A DNA stretch of 51,819 bases from Asparagopsis taxiformis (lineage: Eukaryota > Rhodophyta > Florideophyceae > Bonnemaisoniales > Bonnemaisoniaceae), in assembly GCA_030407315.1 (NCBI GenBank), contig JALQPE010000819.1:1-51819 (forward strand), read 5' to 3'. Below the pieces are notes generated by a model that was not told the origin of the DNA, did not search any database, and saw nothing but the letters and a program-made list of their open reading frames with translations. Both the position numbers and the translations under genes were made by a program. Of the stretch, positions 27,680 through 40,289 are shown in pieces. Each line of letters begins with the position of its first letter. Position 1 is the stretch's first letter.

Positions 27680-30551
27680 CTATCTATTGCTCCTATCGTA
27701 CTTGTAATATTCGACGGTGTGGATGTGGTCCGTGAGGACGTCCTTCTCCGTCTTCAAGTAGATGTGGCCGCGCGTGGGCAGGCCATAGACTAACTTCTCG
27801 CCTGCAGGAAGATCTCCTCGGCTGAAGCCGACCCCGTAATGGTAAAGGTCACCGCGACCAACCAATACGGAATAGGGTGGCACCCAAAAGGTGAGAGGGG
27901 GAACCTTCCACATATCGGCGTCCGGATTGGCCAGGCATACATGACTATAAGGGGCAACTACTATAGAGAACCCATCGGCTCCGCTCGACATCATGAAATA
28001 TGATGGAGACTTGGTAGGACTTCCAACACTATTCGTCGCTACCTTGAAGTCCGTGTGCCCATCCTGGTCCGCAGCCCCATCTGCTGTAAGAAGCAGCCGC
28101 AATCCTGTCTTCGGGAAGAAGACAGGATCCTCACCCTCCATTCCCAGCTTGAGAAACTCCGCACAAACACCAAGAGCAAGCTCTGCCACCAACTTGTTCT
28201 TATACATATCCAAATTTTCCTCCTCCAACTTGTCGCACAACTCACGCCGCGGCAGAGAGAGGCGCCCACGACCACCATCGATGCGGTCCTTCGCATCACC
28301 CACGTTGTGGATGAACTGCCACGGCGAAGGATCGAAGCCGGGCTTTGCGAAAGCTGGCGGTTCGTCCTGTGGCTCCCTGTCGTCATCGTTAGAATCAGAC
28401 TGCTGGGAGGGTTTTTCAACCTCCTCAACCAGCGGGAACTGCCTAGCGAAGTGACCGAACAACTCATGCGTCGCATTACCAGCCGTGGACGATGCCAACA
28501 GGCCTTCCATAACAATAACCCCCAAGTTTTCCAACAATGCCTTCTTCACCGCAAAGTACCTGTCCACCACCGTATCCTCAGCACCCGGCGATGCAGCTGC
28601 CTGGAATGCTGCCGCCCTCATTTCCGCCCTAACCGTCTCCACCGTCGTACTTTCCATATAGTACTTCATCCGGCTGCCAGACGCAATTGCGCTGGGGAGA
28701 ACGGCGGCCACATTCTCATCGACGATGCTGTCGGGAATGGGATTCTCCTGGGCGTCGTCGAACTGGAGAACCGGCTCCCGAGAGCGACCTCGGGAAGCCG
28801 ACTTGGATTTCTTTGACGACGACTTTGATGAAGTCTCACCGAGCCTTCTCTTTTTGGTAGAAGGCTCGGGCGTCGCAGAAGGCGCATCCAAGTTACGCTT
28901 CCCGAGGATGGAGTTTTCACCCGCATCCTCGGGGGCGCTCTCCAGCTCGACGACCTCCACAGCACCACCCGCCGTTCCACCACGACCGGAACGACTCGCT
29001 TGCAGGCGGGTACTCCTTCTGGGCATCACTTTCCTCCCAGAAGTTTCCACTCCGGGCGGTGCAGAATCACTGACTTCAATGACATCTTCGTCAGGATCTG
29101 CACCGCTCTTCGCACTGCTGCCCTCGACCACATTCTCGGGAGTAGGGCCCTCCGTCGAAATCCTCGCAACCGTCTTCTGTCCAACCCCACCGGATGGTGA
29201 AGGGACGAAACTGTCATCGCTGGAGCTTCCCGAACTGCTAGCAGATGCAGAACGGGAAGCTTCGACAGCGGGGGCCGGAGCAGCAGGGTGCTGCTCGGCA
29301 GCCGGAGTCGCAGGCTCAGGCTGCGAAGCCGGTGAGACCTGCTCCTGCGCGGCTTGGACAGGACGGTTGGGGGTACCAGTCCCGGCGTGGGAAACTGGAC
29401 CAGAGCGTTCGCTGCCATCCTGGGGACCACGCGCAGTCGGCTTGACCGGGGTCACCGCAGGGGAGGATGCCGAAACGGCAGGGGTAGAGACAGGAACAGG
29501 GGCAACCTCGGAATTGCTGGAAGATTCCAGTTGAGGTGGTGGGGGCAAAGGAATGGAGGATGAAGGGATGGGCAAGGAATTGGAAGAGGAAGGGATGGGG
29601 GCATCATCACCACATGTGGCTGGGAGCGCAGCATGTGGGATGTCTGGGTACATCGCGTGAAAGCGTTTCCGCATTTGCATGTCGCGGTACCCAGTGACGC
29701 GCAGGAGCATTTTCCTGGCGTCCTTCCCGAAGACAGACTTCTTACGGGGAAAAATATTTTCGTAACTGTAACCATCGGGGGGGCCTTCCTTGGGACGGAA
29801 GTCTGCCCAGCACCCCTTCTTGGGGACCATCTGAGCAAGAACTTCGACAACGCGCGAGCGAATGTCGAAGCTCTTGCTCGGGTCACCCCGGCTGGGAATT
29901 GACCCATCCAGCATCCTCAACACATCCGACACGTTCCAGTACTCGGCCACCTCCTTCACGTACCCGAAGATTTCCAACAAACCAGCAATCCATTCCTGCC
30001 CAATGGTGCCAACCGAGTACGGTTTCAGCCCGGCCGACCGACGGCTACAAGTGTAGCGCGCCGTCATCTCCAGGATGAAACACTTCTGCACATCCGGAGC
30101 ACTCCTGAACGACCCATTGAACAACAAGTTCACCGTACAACCAGCCAGATCCTCGGTCGAAGAGAACTGCACGAACTCCGGCCTGTTCGGGATGCTCGAC
30201 CAGTACTTGGAAGCAGGGCTTTCAATGGTCTTGAAACCTCGGGCGATGGAGACGTAGCGCATGAGCTGTCTCGGACGAATCCAGCTCAGCGCTTTCCGTT
30301 CTTTGATGTATTGAACGGTCGGCTCGATCTTCTTCTTTCCCAGGCGGTGGATATTGATGAACTCCATCACAGAGCACACATTGTCAGCAACTGTTACCTC
30401 GCTGACATTGTGGGTGTGGAAGTTCATCAGCCGTGAAAGCGGGAGTACTTCTTCGGAGCAGAAGACATCCCGGCCAAGCCGAGTCGGTGGGAGGAGAAAG
30501 TCGACTGGAATAGTTCCAAATCGACGGTAAATGTCTGAACTGGCAAACTCC
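27680..30551 (-). CDS. ParB-like/2OG-Fe(II) dioxygenase gene, C-terminal portion
   Basis: The frame is open from the insertion junction at 30,551 to the stop at 27,680. The annotated ATG at 30,427 is internal: the 41 codons before it are stop-free and continue the N-terminal part at 45,045-45,817. After the ParB-like domain comes a helical region (IGQEWIAGLLEIFGYVKEVA), then a long Pro/Ser/Ala-rich linker with a TKKRRLG nuclear signal near 28,850. The C-terminal domain has DGHTDF (His 28,055-57, Asp 28,049-51), VLVGRGDLYHYGVGF (His 27,839-41) and TRGHIYL (Arg 27,770-72). This is the HxD...H...R pattern of 2-oxoglutarate-Fe(II) dioxygenases, which oxidise methylated bases, lysines or prolines. 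The substrate is unknown. The third copy keeps the same residues at the same 72-residue spacing. Confidence 0.8.
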
Positions 30552-31040
30552 CACTACGGTGTTGGGAATGAAAAAAGACAGTAAATTTACTGTCTGAGAC
30601 AGTAAAAATTACTGTCTGGCCAAGACAGTGCGCGGAGACAGTAAAATTTACTGTCTGGAAATTTCAGAATACTGCTGCAGCAATAAACTGGCACGAAATC
30701 TGGGCAGTACCAAAAACAGTAAAATTTACTGTCCAGAACAGTAAATTTTACTGTCCGGAAGTGTTGCCGCCAGACAGTATGTGCAGACAGTACATTTTAC
30801 TGTCTGAGGCAGTGCATTGTATTGTATTACTGCCCTGTCTGGGTAAATCTGTAGACAGTAGTGTAGATAGCAAATTGTATTGTCTGCGGGTAGTACCGTG
30901 TATTGGTTCACAACACTGTCTCGTGGAGTGGACTTGAGAGGAAATATGGAGCATAGTGTTGGTGTGAAGGTAAATATTGGAATGGTGTAATGGTGTGTGG
31001 TATACGAAGATAGTAATTGTGGTCGAGCTTTACAGATATT
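30552..31040 (+). repeat. Left terminal and subterminal repeats of insertion B
   Basis: Nearly identical to 18,589-19,045, with one extra CAGTAAATTTTACTGTCC block near 30,737. It has multiple inverted GACAGTAAA/TTTACTGTC sites. The close match shows the two elements are recent relatives. Confidence 0.85.
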
Positions 31041-31818
31041 TGTAGGTAGCGAAGTTAGTACGAGGGAGGATAAATGAAAGAGGATAGCAGATCGACCGAC
31101 CTAGAATGGGATTGAGGTTTCTAGTCTCAGTGAAGCCTATTCTGCCAATAGAGAATAGAATCATGTTTATGTCAGTTGGGATAGGAGATGACACTATCGA
31201 TTTTAGTGCGATGACAATTAGAATCGTGCTGAAGGGCCTGCAATCGCTGAGGAATGTGACGTCATATTCCTCAATTTCCGAACGGAAGTTGGGAATAAAT
31301 AGGAGTTCACGAATGGGAGCAGCGATGCACAAAATTGGTGCAGAAAGAGCTTTTCGAGCTAATCACTGAGGCTTCCGTGAAGGAACTGAAACAGATACGG
31401 AAGAGTGTTCCATAGTTGATTACTTTCTCAATTCGAGAGCTATTTGCGATCATAGTCGCGATGCGCCGAGTGAACCAAAGCGTAAACAGCTGTTATCTCC
31501 TCTGGTGCCGTCTCCATGTTGAATCCTGCGACTTGTACATGTGTGAGAGATGCTGACAATGTGAACATCGCCGGTATGCGAAACAGCCAATTGTCGAGCA
31601 GAACGTGTGTTGAGACAGCTGTTCGGAAATGGGTTTTTCTGGCGCACAGAAAGGCTGATTGCAAGATTTTCCAAACGCCTCACACCACAAAACACACGCT
31701 TTCAACAATATATCCAACAAAAAATTTCATGGATCAAGCCGCCAACCACAATTCATGACAACCAATCATCAGTTCACTCTCGCCAATGTGCAAGTAGCAT
31801 TAATGCTAGTGTGGTCAA
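31041..31818. other. Interior of insertion B, no gene seen
   Basis: Short frames only. AT-rich text without recognisable repeats. Confidence 0.35.
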
Positions 31819-32420
31819 TTGACCACACTCGACCGTGGCAAACAAGTATCGCAAGCGGATCGTTATCTCATCGCCTTGCGTAGTTGGCAATCCGCACAGT
31901 CCATACGCACGCAATTGATTGACACCAATGCGACGCCACACGCGCTTCTGTTCGTCGCTACCACGCTGCATCGTCGCTTCCAAACCGATTGGTTGATGTT
32001 CACCGATGATGCACAGCGCATTGACGCCTTTTGAATCCCGCTTCTCGCGCTCGCGCTCCCCCTTCACCACCTCCGGGCTCTTTTTCTTCGCGCACGCGTG
32101 CCACTTTGCGATGGCAAATGTGTGATCGTCACTGCGCGACTCTAGGTGGCTCGACCTCCGTCGCGTCTTCTCTGAGGAACACGTGCACATTTTTCACGTC
32201 ATGTCGGCGGTCGTGCTCGAGTTTCGACACGCCGAGACACAGCTTTTGCACCGCTTTTGTGCACAAAATGTCCACGTTGTTCTGCAGACCTCCCTGTTTA
32301 TGCTGGCCATTTTGCATGTCAATCTTCCCGCCTGTCTCAACCGTGCGGCGTTGCGTAATGCGCGTGCCGTTCTCACTTTTTTGCAAGCCTGGAAGGCCTA
32401 TTCGAGCGACCCGGCAGTTC
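31819..32420 (+). pseudogene. Broken fragment resembling the N-terminus of a nuclear transport receptor
   Basis: The frame at 31,819-32,034 reads ADRYLIALRSWQSAQ..., then ALLFVATTLHRRFQTDW. This helix pattern (hydrophobic face with a central Trp, followed by an FxAxTL-like helix) resembles the first repeats of importin/exportin (transportin-3-like) receptors. Later pieces in other frames (LALALPLHHLRALFLRARVP, EFRHAETQLLHRFCAQNVHV) look helical too, but stops and shifts separate them. No ATG-to-stop gene survives. A captured host-gene piece is possible, as known for Pack-CACTA elements. Family assignment is weak. Confidence 0.3.
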
Positions 32421-35084
32421 TTCCAACTGTCATTGCAATCCGTTTGTACATGCATCTTTACTGGTCACACCATTAATCTCACACGTGTTATTTCAACGAT
32501 ATGATTACGATGTCACTAGTTACGGAAAGATTGATACGTCTGCTCGCTTTCTCACGAGTCAATTCACCCATTTCGGTCTCGTGCCTACTGCCGAAGAGGA
32601 GCCTAGCTTTATGGACAAACATTAGGACTGAAAAATGTATCTAATTCAAGTAAGCTTCCTAGAATTTCACAAGCTATGCTCGATACTAAGCGAGGGGATG
32701 GCGATGAGCTCTACACAGTCAACTACGATGACCCCCGATGTGGTTCACATTCGTCACAGTACCAGTCGGGGAGACTCCTACCTCTCAGATGGTGTCCCGG
32801 TGACTCCAAGACGCCACTGCTTTGTCCAATCCTGGTCCTAAGAAGATGACGGGTTACGCTATGTGTGACGTACATGAGTACCATGGAAACGTGAGTGGGA
32901 ATGGTGATAGTGGGATTACTGGAGTGATGGGAGATGAGTCTGGGGAGAAATCATACAGTTTCTATACACCTGACGGGTATTGGTGGAATATAATTGAATG
33001 GAATGATGTGTGATGTCTGCACCACGTCGACCTCCTCTCTCGCCCCAACATCGCGCAGCACTCTCAATGCAACACAGTGTGCATCTTTGTTGGCGTTACA
33101 TGTGCGCCTAGTTCTTGCATCGCTGCTTCCCTCACATCATCATCTAACCGTCTGTAACGCAACAACATGCCACCGCATGTCGCTCACAGTCACATATGTA
33201 TTTCTTAATACGCTTGTTGAAACACGGAACGCTCTTATTCACCACAGCGGCAGCTCTACACAAACTAACACTGAAACCAAGATGGAGGCAATATATCGGT
33301 GGCATTTCATTACAAATGTACTTTTTCTTTCTGCTGCTGGTGTGGCCTTGTGTTTGAAACTTGCTTGCAGGTCCTTTCCAACAGCTTAGTGTCGTAACCA
33401 TTGCAGATGCGTTGCTGCTAGAATCACCCGGAGAGCTTCAATCAAATGGTTGTTGTGGACTAGTTGCGCTCGTTGTGAATCAATCGCCAGTGCGTGCATC
33501 TGTATTTGTGCGTTCGTGTGCGCGCTTACTAGATGCGATGCAATGCAATGCTCACGTACACTGTATACTACTGACTTTTACAAATATAGCTTTGTATGAG
33601 AAGCGTCGGTATGTATCCGACACCTTACCATTGCCTCACTCTGTAAAGCTTCTTTCCCAGTAGCAATTTGTATCGCATTGCACCATGACGCAGGGCAGAC
33701 TGCGAGTGAAAGCAACGAGTAAACAAACTTTTCGCTCATCATTCACCACACGCTGTTGTCGTTGAAGTCATAACCATATCCACATCCCATTCTGGAAACT
33801 CTTGGAAGACAGACGAGCCCAGTCCACCACTGGTGCTTGTAGATGTAGCATTTTTAAGCTGTTCGTTTAGATAGTAAGGGATAGATGGTGTAGTGCGCAA
33901 CACTAGAGAACAACGCTGTGCAGGACAACATGTTTGTTCGGCGTAAATCGTCATATGTTCCATTTGGACTATTTTGGCAGCTCACATGCATCAACCTGAA
34001 TATTAAGACTCTGGACTGGCACACTCAAGTATCTGGATACGCTTGAGCAGTGGCAGGGGCGCAAGAGCCGGTCCAAGTTTTTGTACAAGGCACGTTGACA
34101 CACTGCATTCACTTGATTGACACCCGAGTGCAACGACTGGCTCGCTGTCCAGGGATGGGGGACTGCTGTGCAAGTGTTCAATACATCTCAAGATGCAGTT
34201 CAAGAATAAACATTTCAACGTTATCCGGCTCACGGTCTCAGTTGGTCAAGTCATGGATCACAGGGTGTGGTGAAAAACCTCTTTGTTTACATTGTCTCAA
34301 TAGCGAGGTCGACGATATTGCGACCTCGTTACTGGGACGGATTGGCATCACCGAGTGTGACAGACTGGAAGATGTGATTGGGCAGGAGCGAGGTGTGTGT
34401 GAAGGATAGTAAGAAACAGCGAGGTGGGTGTGTGGAAGGTGCGAATGGCGTCAAGTGATTGGCACAAGGGAGTTGAGCTCATCTGCGGACAGAGTATGGA
34501 TGGCATCGTATGCCCGTTGGGACAGCCCGGGCGGAAGTGATCATGGGAAGCTCGTTTATGTATGTGTGCGGCAGTTGGGATTGGGCGCGACTGGACGGCG
34601 AATGTGGTCGAAGAATGGGCGCGGCGACTATGGTCATGCTAAGTGGACCAACGCGGTGCGAGTCGAACCAGTTGATATATGAGGGATGTCAAGGCAAGGG
34701 GGCATTTAGACGGGCGAAAGGGTGCGTGTGACGCGAGTGGAAGGCGGTGAGGGAATGCATGCATGAATTGAGCGTGTGGGCGGACGAGGATTTGAGAAAA
34801 CCTAATATGACAGTACATTGCGTGTGTGGTAGGCGCGTTGAAGTGTTACGGCGCATAAATCATCGGCGCCGATGGCTACGTCACAAACGGTGTAATCACC
34901 GCTGTAATCGGCGCCAACAGCATGTTATGGCTGCAGACGCGACAGAATGTCGACTTCATCCTTAGAATGAAGTACGCTAATTAGCCATTCTGCCCAGCAC
35001 CAGGTACGAAACTTGGGACTGGGCACGTCATTAGAGCTCTAGGGTAGGTAACAGAATATAAACTTATGTGGGAGGACGGGTTTT
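32421..35084. other. Interior of insertion B, fragments only
   Basis: No frame above about 130 codons and none with recognisable motifs. The GC content and look of 33,930-34,700 differ from the AT-rich flanks, which could mean further captured and decayed pieces. Nothing can be named. Confidence 0.35.
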
Positions 35085-35460
35085 CAGGACAAGCTGTCGG
35101 AACTGTAATTACTGTGTTTTCTTACAGCAAAGTCATCGTTAAGGCGGATTTGCTTTCTCAGGACAAGCTGTCAGAACTGTAAGTACTCTGTTTTCTTACA
35201 GCAAAGTCATCGTTAAGGCGGATTTGCTTTCTCAGGACAAGCTGTCGGAACTGCTATTCAGTTTTCTTACAGCAAAGGCAGTTTACCCCGGTTGCTTACA
35301 GCAAAGTCATCGTAACGATGACTTTGCTGTAAGAAAACAAAACATTACAGCAAAGTCATCGTTAAGATGACTTTGCTGTAAGAAAACAAAACATTACAGC
35401 AAAGTCATCGTAACGATGACTTTGCTGTAAGAAACCATGGTAAACCAACTTCTCTGTAAG
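35085..35460. repeat. Hairpin array R2 with a 75 bp direct repeat
   Basis: The left half has GACAAGCTGTCGGAACTGTAA blocks repeated three times with half-palindromes, each ending GTTAAGGCGGATTTGC. The right half has three complete 39 bp palindromes (near 35,300, 35,346 and 35,394) joined by AAAACATTACAG. Confidence 0.85.
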
Positions 35461-35535
35461 CATATGAGAGGGACTGATGTTTCTCACTCGGGAAGAAGAA
35501 GGAGACGATTTCAGACCTCGCGAAAAAGGCTGCAA

Positions 35536-36290
35536 AGTGGTCTGAAACGGTTGGGGTGGTTCTAGGGAGCACTAAAACTTGTTTTAATTGCACTCAAGCT
35601 TTCTCGCTTGCGTGGAAGGGTTGGTATAATTCATCGATTTTTGGTCATCAGATTCTCACAACTGGAGATGTGATGGTCAAAATGGAACTTTGTCCGAATG
35701 ATGTGCAAGTGGTCTGTAAGGGTTGGAGTGGGTCTAGGGAGTACGGAAAAGTGTTCTATGAGTTCGTAAAGCTGCTGGCTTGCGCATTAGGGCTGACAGA
35801 ATGCATCGAGTTTTGGTCACCAGATTCCCACAACTGAAGATGTGATGGCCAAAATTGAACTTTGTCGGAACGAAGTGCAAGTGGTCTGTAAGGGTTGGAG
35901 TGGGTCTGGGGAGTACTGTAATGGGTTTTATTTGCCCTGAAAGCTGGTGGCTTGCGAGGTACAGCTTCCGGAGTTCACTAATTTTTGGTCACCAGATTCT
36001 CACAACTGGAGATGTGATGGCCAAAATTGAACTTTGTCGGAACGAAGTGTAAGTGATCCGTAAGGGCTGGAGTGGCTCTAGGGAGTACGGAAAAGTGTTT
36101 TATGTGTCCGTAAAGCTGTTGAATTGCGTGGTAGGGATTCCAGAATGCATCGACTTTTGGTCACCAGACTCCCACAACTGGAGATGTGATAGCCAAAATT
36201 GAACTTTGCAAGAACGAAGTGCAAGTGTTCTGGATGCCTTCAAGTGGCCTGGAAGCGTACTCTGGACAAGTTTTCGGACCTTGAAGAGGC
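35536..36290. repeat. Tandem repeat, period about 173 bp
   Basis: Units begin near 35,536, 35,711, 35,883 and 36,056, with a partial fifth near 36,228. All share GGTTGGAGTGG or GGCTGGAGTGG, GATGTGATGGCCAAAATTGA and CACCAGATTC. A further 1.5 units stand at 38,576-38,935, directly after an isolated transposon end. No stable reading frame. Confidence 0.85.
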
Positions 36291-37106
36291 TCAACTGCAC
36301 AATGCTGATATTGAAATGAAACATTCATATAGTCCATTTTTAACTAGAACTGCTGGAATGGATTGCGTAGCCTATAGAGGAGCAATGTAGTTATATAATA
36401 GAGCTAGAAGCATGCCTCAACAACCTATCTCTCATGCCTCTAGTTCTCCTTCATCATTCCAGTCTTCCTTCCTGTGACGCACCGCGCCTCTGGTGTCACT
36501 TCACACGCCCCTCCTGTGCATTAAATACCTGTCTACCACTTCCGTATTCTACTCATACCACCACCTTCATTTTACCCCATGCCTACCATCCTATCCTTTA
36601 CCTTCTGTCCTTCAGTCCTAGGCTAACCTACTTCATAACCATCGATGTAAGGTGAATATCTAGATTCCTACCTACTTGAGAGTATAGTTTATTATAACGG
36701 AAAACGGACGGTTTTGTATAGTCAATGTGCTACACAGCACCAGGAGTAGATTTTGCGCACCGATAATCTATGCTTGATATTGGAGAGACCGGCTTCTTGT
36801 AGCCTCGGAAAATGTGCAGGTAGTACCTTTCCAGAGGTCCTGGAGGTGTTCACACCAACTCTAGTCCATTTTAACGAGTTTGAATTTCGACCGCCAGAAT
36901 CTCTGTCGTGAGAAAATGGTGGTCGAAATTTACCGTGCTGCTCTCCCAATACTGAACTTTTTAGGTAGTTCAGCCCGGGTGAACAAGACACAGATTGCTC
37001 TTCAAAGCCGCCCGAAGCCGTCGAAACCATCCTTCCACAATGTTCCCGACTTCAAAATTCCTATCTCACCCTTCCCAAAGTGAGAGAGGGACCAAGGTAC
37101 CAGACG

Positions 37107-37485
37107 CTTACAGCTGAGGCAGTTTACCAGGGATGCTTACAGCAAAGTCATCGTTACGATGACTTTGCTGTAAGAAAAGAAAACATTACAGTGGGCGAAG
37201 GATTTTACCGGGTGAAAAAATCACCAAGAATTTTTTTACCGGGTAAAAAATTGTGGCTACTGTAATGAAACGTTTTCTTACAGCAAAGTCATCGTAACGA
37301 TGACTTTGCTGTAAGAAAAGGAAACATTACAGTAGGCGAAGAATTTTTACCGGGTAAAAAATCACCAAGAATTTTTTTACCGGGTAAAAAAACGTGCCTG
37401 CTGTAATGTTTTCTTTTCTTACAGCAAAGTCATCGTAACGATGACTTTGCTGTCAGCACCCGCGGTAAACTGCCTCAGCTGTAAG
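37107..37485. repeat. Hairpin array R3
   Basis: Three 39 bp palindromes separated by two segments with TTTTACCGGGTAAAAAA. Outer arms CTTACAGCTGAGGCAGTTTA and AAACTGCCTCAGCTGTAAG are perfectly complementary over about 19 bases. The whole array can fold as a hairpin of hairpins. Confidence 0.9.
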
Positions 37486-38174
37486 CGGTCTGGCTTCACC
37501 CTCTCTCTCATGTCTCTTGTCTTCCTCCATCCCAGCCTATCCCAACCTCCCTTCTATGTCGACTCCGGTGTCACTCCAGCCGACCCTTCAGTGAGTGCAA
37601 TCCTTCTCTACCACCGCCATAATCTACTCATACTATCCCCTTCATGTTGCTGCATACCTACCCTCCCATCCTTCCTGATTTTCCTACAATCCTAGGCTAG
37701 CCTACTTACCAACTATGTTGGTATTGAAGGCAGCTAGATTCCTAGTAACTCAAATCTATAGTCTGCTAAAAAGGGCGATTTGGTGTGGTCACTGTGCCAC
37801 ACGGCACCAGGAATAGAATCTGGCCACGGATACTCTATGCTTGATCTCAGAGAGAACAGCTGCGCCAATGCTCCGAAAATGTGCTGTCAGTACCTTTCCA
37901 GACGTCCTGGAGGTGCTCATGCCAGCTCTAGTTCATTTTAGGGAGGTTGAGTTTCGACAATCAGAATTTCACTCTTGAGGAAATTGTGTTTGAAATTTTG
38001 TGCACTCCTCCCGCCGTACCAGGCAGGGCACCCAGCCCAGACTGGGTTAGCACGACGCAGAGTGCTCCCCAACACCGCTAACAGCCGTCCAAACCATCCC
38101 TCTGCCATGTTTTACGGCTTCACAATTCCTTGCTCACCCTTCCCAAGGTGAGGGAGGGACCAAGCTCCCAGCCG

Positions 38175-38271
38175 CTTACAGCTGAGGCAGTTTACCAGGG
38201 ATGCTTACAGCAAAGTCATCGTAACGATGACTTTGCTGTAAACATCCCTGGTAAACTGCTCCGTCTGTAAG
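38175..38271. repeat. Hairpin array R4, minimal single-hairpin form
   Basis: Only one central palindrome, with outer arms that run straight into it (CAGTTTACCAGGGATG facing CATCCCTGGTAAACTG). This 97 bp form shows the basic unit from which the longer arrays appear to be built. Confidence 0.9.
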
Positions 38272-38511
38272 CCGTTGGTCTCAACCCTCGATCTCATGTC
38301 TGTTGTCCTCCTTCATCATCTCCACATCCCTTCCTGCTAAGCATCACTTCTCTAGTGTCACTCTACCAGTCCTTTTCGTGCATGAAATACTTTTCTACCA
38401 CTGCCATAGTCTACACATACTATTGCCTCTATACTTCTGCATGCCTACGCTTCCATCTTTCTCTCCCGTGCTAGGCTTAGAGAATATCCTACTTCCTGAA
38501 TATCATTGTAC

Positions 38512-38575
38512 AGTGAGGCAGTAAAAATCACTGTCTCACCGTACTGTCTGAGGCCCTCTTTTCAACACCGTAGTG
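38512..38575 (-). mobile_element. Isolated CACTA-type right end
   Basis: GAGGCAGTAAAAATCACTGTC leads to CTTTTCAACACCGTAGTG, ending at 38,575. It matches the last 60 bases of insertion B. The next bases, TATAAGGGCTGGAGTGG, continue a 173 bp repeat unit in mid-unit, so this end was inserted into that repeat. No partner left end with a matching flank lies nearby. Confidence 0.75.
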
Positions 38576-39416
38576 TATAAGGGCTGGAGTGGCTCTGGGG
38601 ATTACAGAAAGGTGTTTTATCTGTCCGTAAAGCTTCTGGCTTGCGCATTAGGGCTGGCAGAATGCATCGATTTTTGGTCATCAGATTCTCACAACTGCAG
38701 ATATGATGAATTTCGGCCATGGCCAAAATTCAACTTTGTCGGAACGACGTAGATTTGGACTGGATGCCTCCAAGTGCATGCACTTGAAAGTGCACTTAGT
38801 CCAAAAAATTGTCCAGAGTACGCTCCCAGGCGATGGCCTGGAAGTGTACTCTGGACAAGTTTTTGGACCTGGAAGAGGTTGAATTGCACAATGCTTGTGT
38901 TGAAATGAAACATTTATATGGCCCATTCTTTACTTGGACAGCTGAAATCCTATCTACTCGAGAGTAAAGTATATAAAAACTGGAAACAGACGGTTTTGTA
39001 TTGTCAATGTGCCACAAGGCACCAAGAGTAGATTTTGCCCTCCGATAATCTATGGTTGATTTCAGAGAGGATAACCGCGTGCAGTCACAGGACATGTGTT
39101 ACCAGATCCTTCCCAGAGGTCCTGGAGGTGTTCACACCAACTCCAGCCCACTTTAACGAGTTTGAATTTCGAAAGTCAGAATCTCTGTCGTGAGAAAATT
39201 GAACCATTTCCGACCACGTGGTAGAAATTTCGTACACTCCTCCAACCATACTAGACACAACACCCAGCTCAAACCGGGTGTAAACAACAAAATGTGTTAC
39301 CTAATGCCGCCTACAGCCGTCCATACCATTCCTATACCCTGTTTCCTGACTTCATAATTCCTTCCTCACCCTTCCCTAGGTCGGAAAAGGACGGAAGTCC
39401 CTGCCGCTTACAGCGG

Positions 39417-39870
39417 AAGCAATTTACCAGGGATGCTTACAGCAAAGTCATCGTTACGATGACTTTGCTGTAAGAAAATAAATCATTACAGCAGCCATGA
39501 TTTTTTACCCGGTAAAAAAATTCTTGGCCACTGTAATTGAAACGCTTTCTTACAGCAAAGTCATCGTAACGATGACTTTGCTGTAAGAAAATAAATCATT
39601 ACAGCAGCCACGATTTTTCACCCGGTAAAAATTCTTGCTGATTTTTTACCCGGTAAAATTTCTTTGGCCACTGCAATGGAAACGTTTCCTTACAGCAAAG
39701 TCATCGTTACGATGACTTTGCTGTAAGAAAATAAATCATTACAGCTGCCATGATTTTTTTACCCGGTGAAAAAATTCTTGGCCACTGTAATGGAAACGCT
39801 TTCTTACAGCAAAGTCATCGTAACGATGACTTTGCTGTAAGAATCCCCGGTAAACGGCTTCCGCTGTAAG
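39417..39870. repeat. Hairpin array R5
   Basis: The longest array, with four complete palindromes (near 39,436, 39,549, 39,690 and 39,803) alternating with TTTACCCGGTAAAA palindromes and ATTACAGC spacers. The outer arms are GCTTACAGCGGAAGC and GCTTCCGCTGTAAG. It borders the 3' flank of the decayed gene copy. Confidence 0.9.
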
Positions 39871-40289
39871 GGGCTGAGAGTTCCGTCCCCCTCCCACCTA
39901 GGGAAGGGTGAGCAAGGAATTGGGAAGTCAGGAACATGGCTCAGCAGAACGTTTGTACGGCTGTGAGTGGCTTCCAGGAGCATTCTGTGTCATGTGTTAT
40001 CTCAGCAACGTCTCTTATAGTCGAACCTCACGGGTTGTCAAGGTCTAAAACTAGTCCCCCCTACGGTCTAGCTAGTGAAATCATGTAAAGTTGTAGACTA
40101 ATACAAAAATGTAGCAATCAATAGGCTTAGTAGCACTAAACTATGACATGAAGGTCAGATGTATAGATGAAAATAGAAAGGTGGGCTAAGCGAATAATGT
40201 TGAGATGAGAAAGACAGAACTTCATAGCAGGGAACAATAGCATAGGTTTTAATACTTCTCGTATGCTATCTATTGCTCCTGTCATACTT

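Larger units (their letters stand above)
36400..39416. repeat. Roughly 0.8-1 kb repeat units, each ending in a hairpin array
   Basis: Blocks at 36.40-37.11, 37.49-38.17 and 38.94-39.42 kb share successive motifs: a pyrimidine-rich segment with CTCCTTCATCAT (absent from the third), CAATGTGCCACA..GCACCA, CCTGGAGGTG, then CCGTC.A.ACCAT, CTCACCCTTCCC and finally the array start CTTACAGC. A fourth copy is at 46,346-46,886. The flanks of array R5 form an inverted pair (39,290-39,416 versus 39,871-40,000). The unit therefore behaves like a foldback element whose core is the hairpin array. Confidence 0.7.

Noticed and set aside
28725..29534. 269-codon plus-strand frame rich in Ser/Gly/Ala
   Set aside because: Shadow of the Pro/Ser/Ala linker of the first dioxygenase copy.
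32994..33389. 131-codon frame with hydrophobic segment near its end
   Set aside because: Composition is unremarkable, there is no motif, and frames of this length are common by chance in the region.
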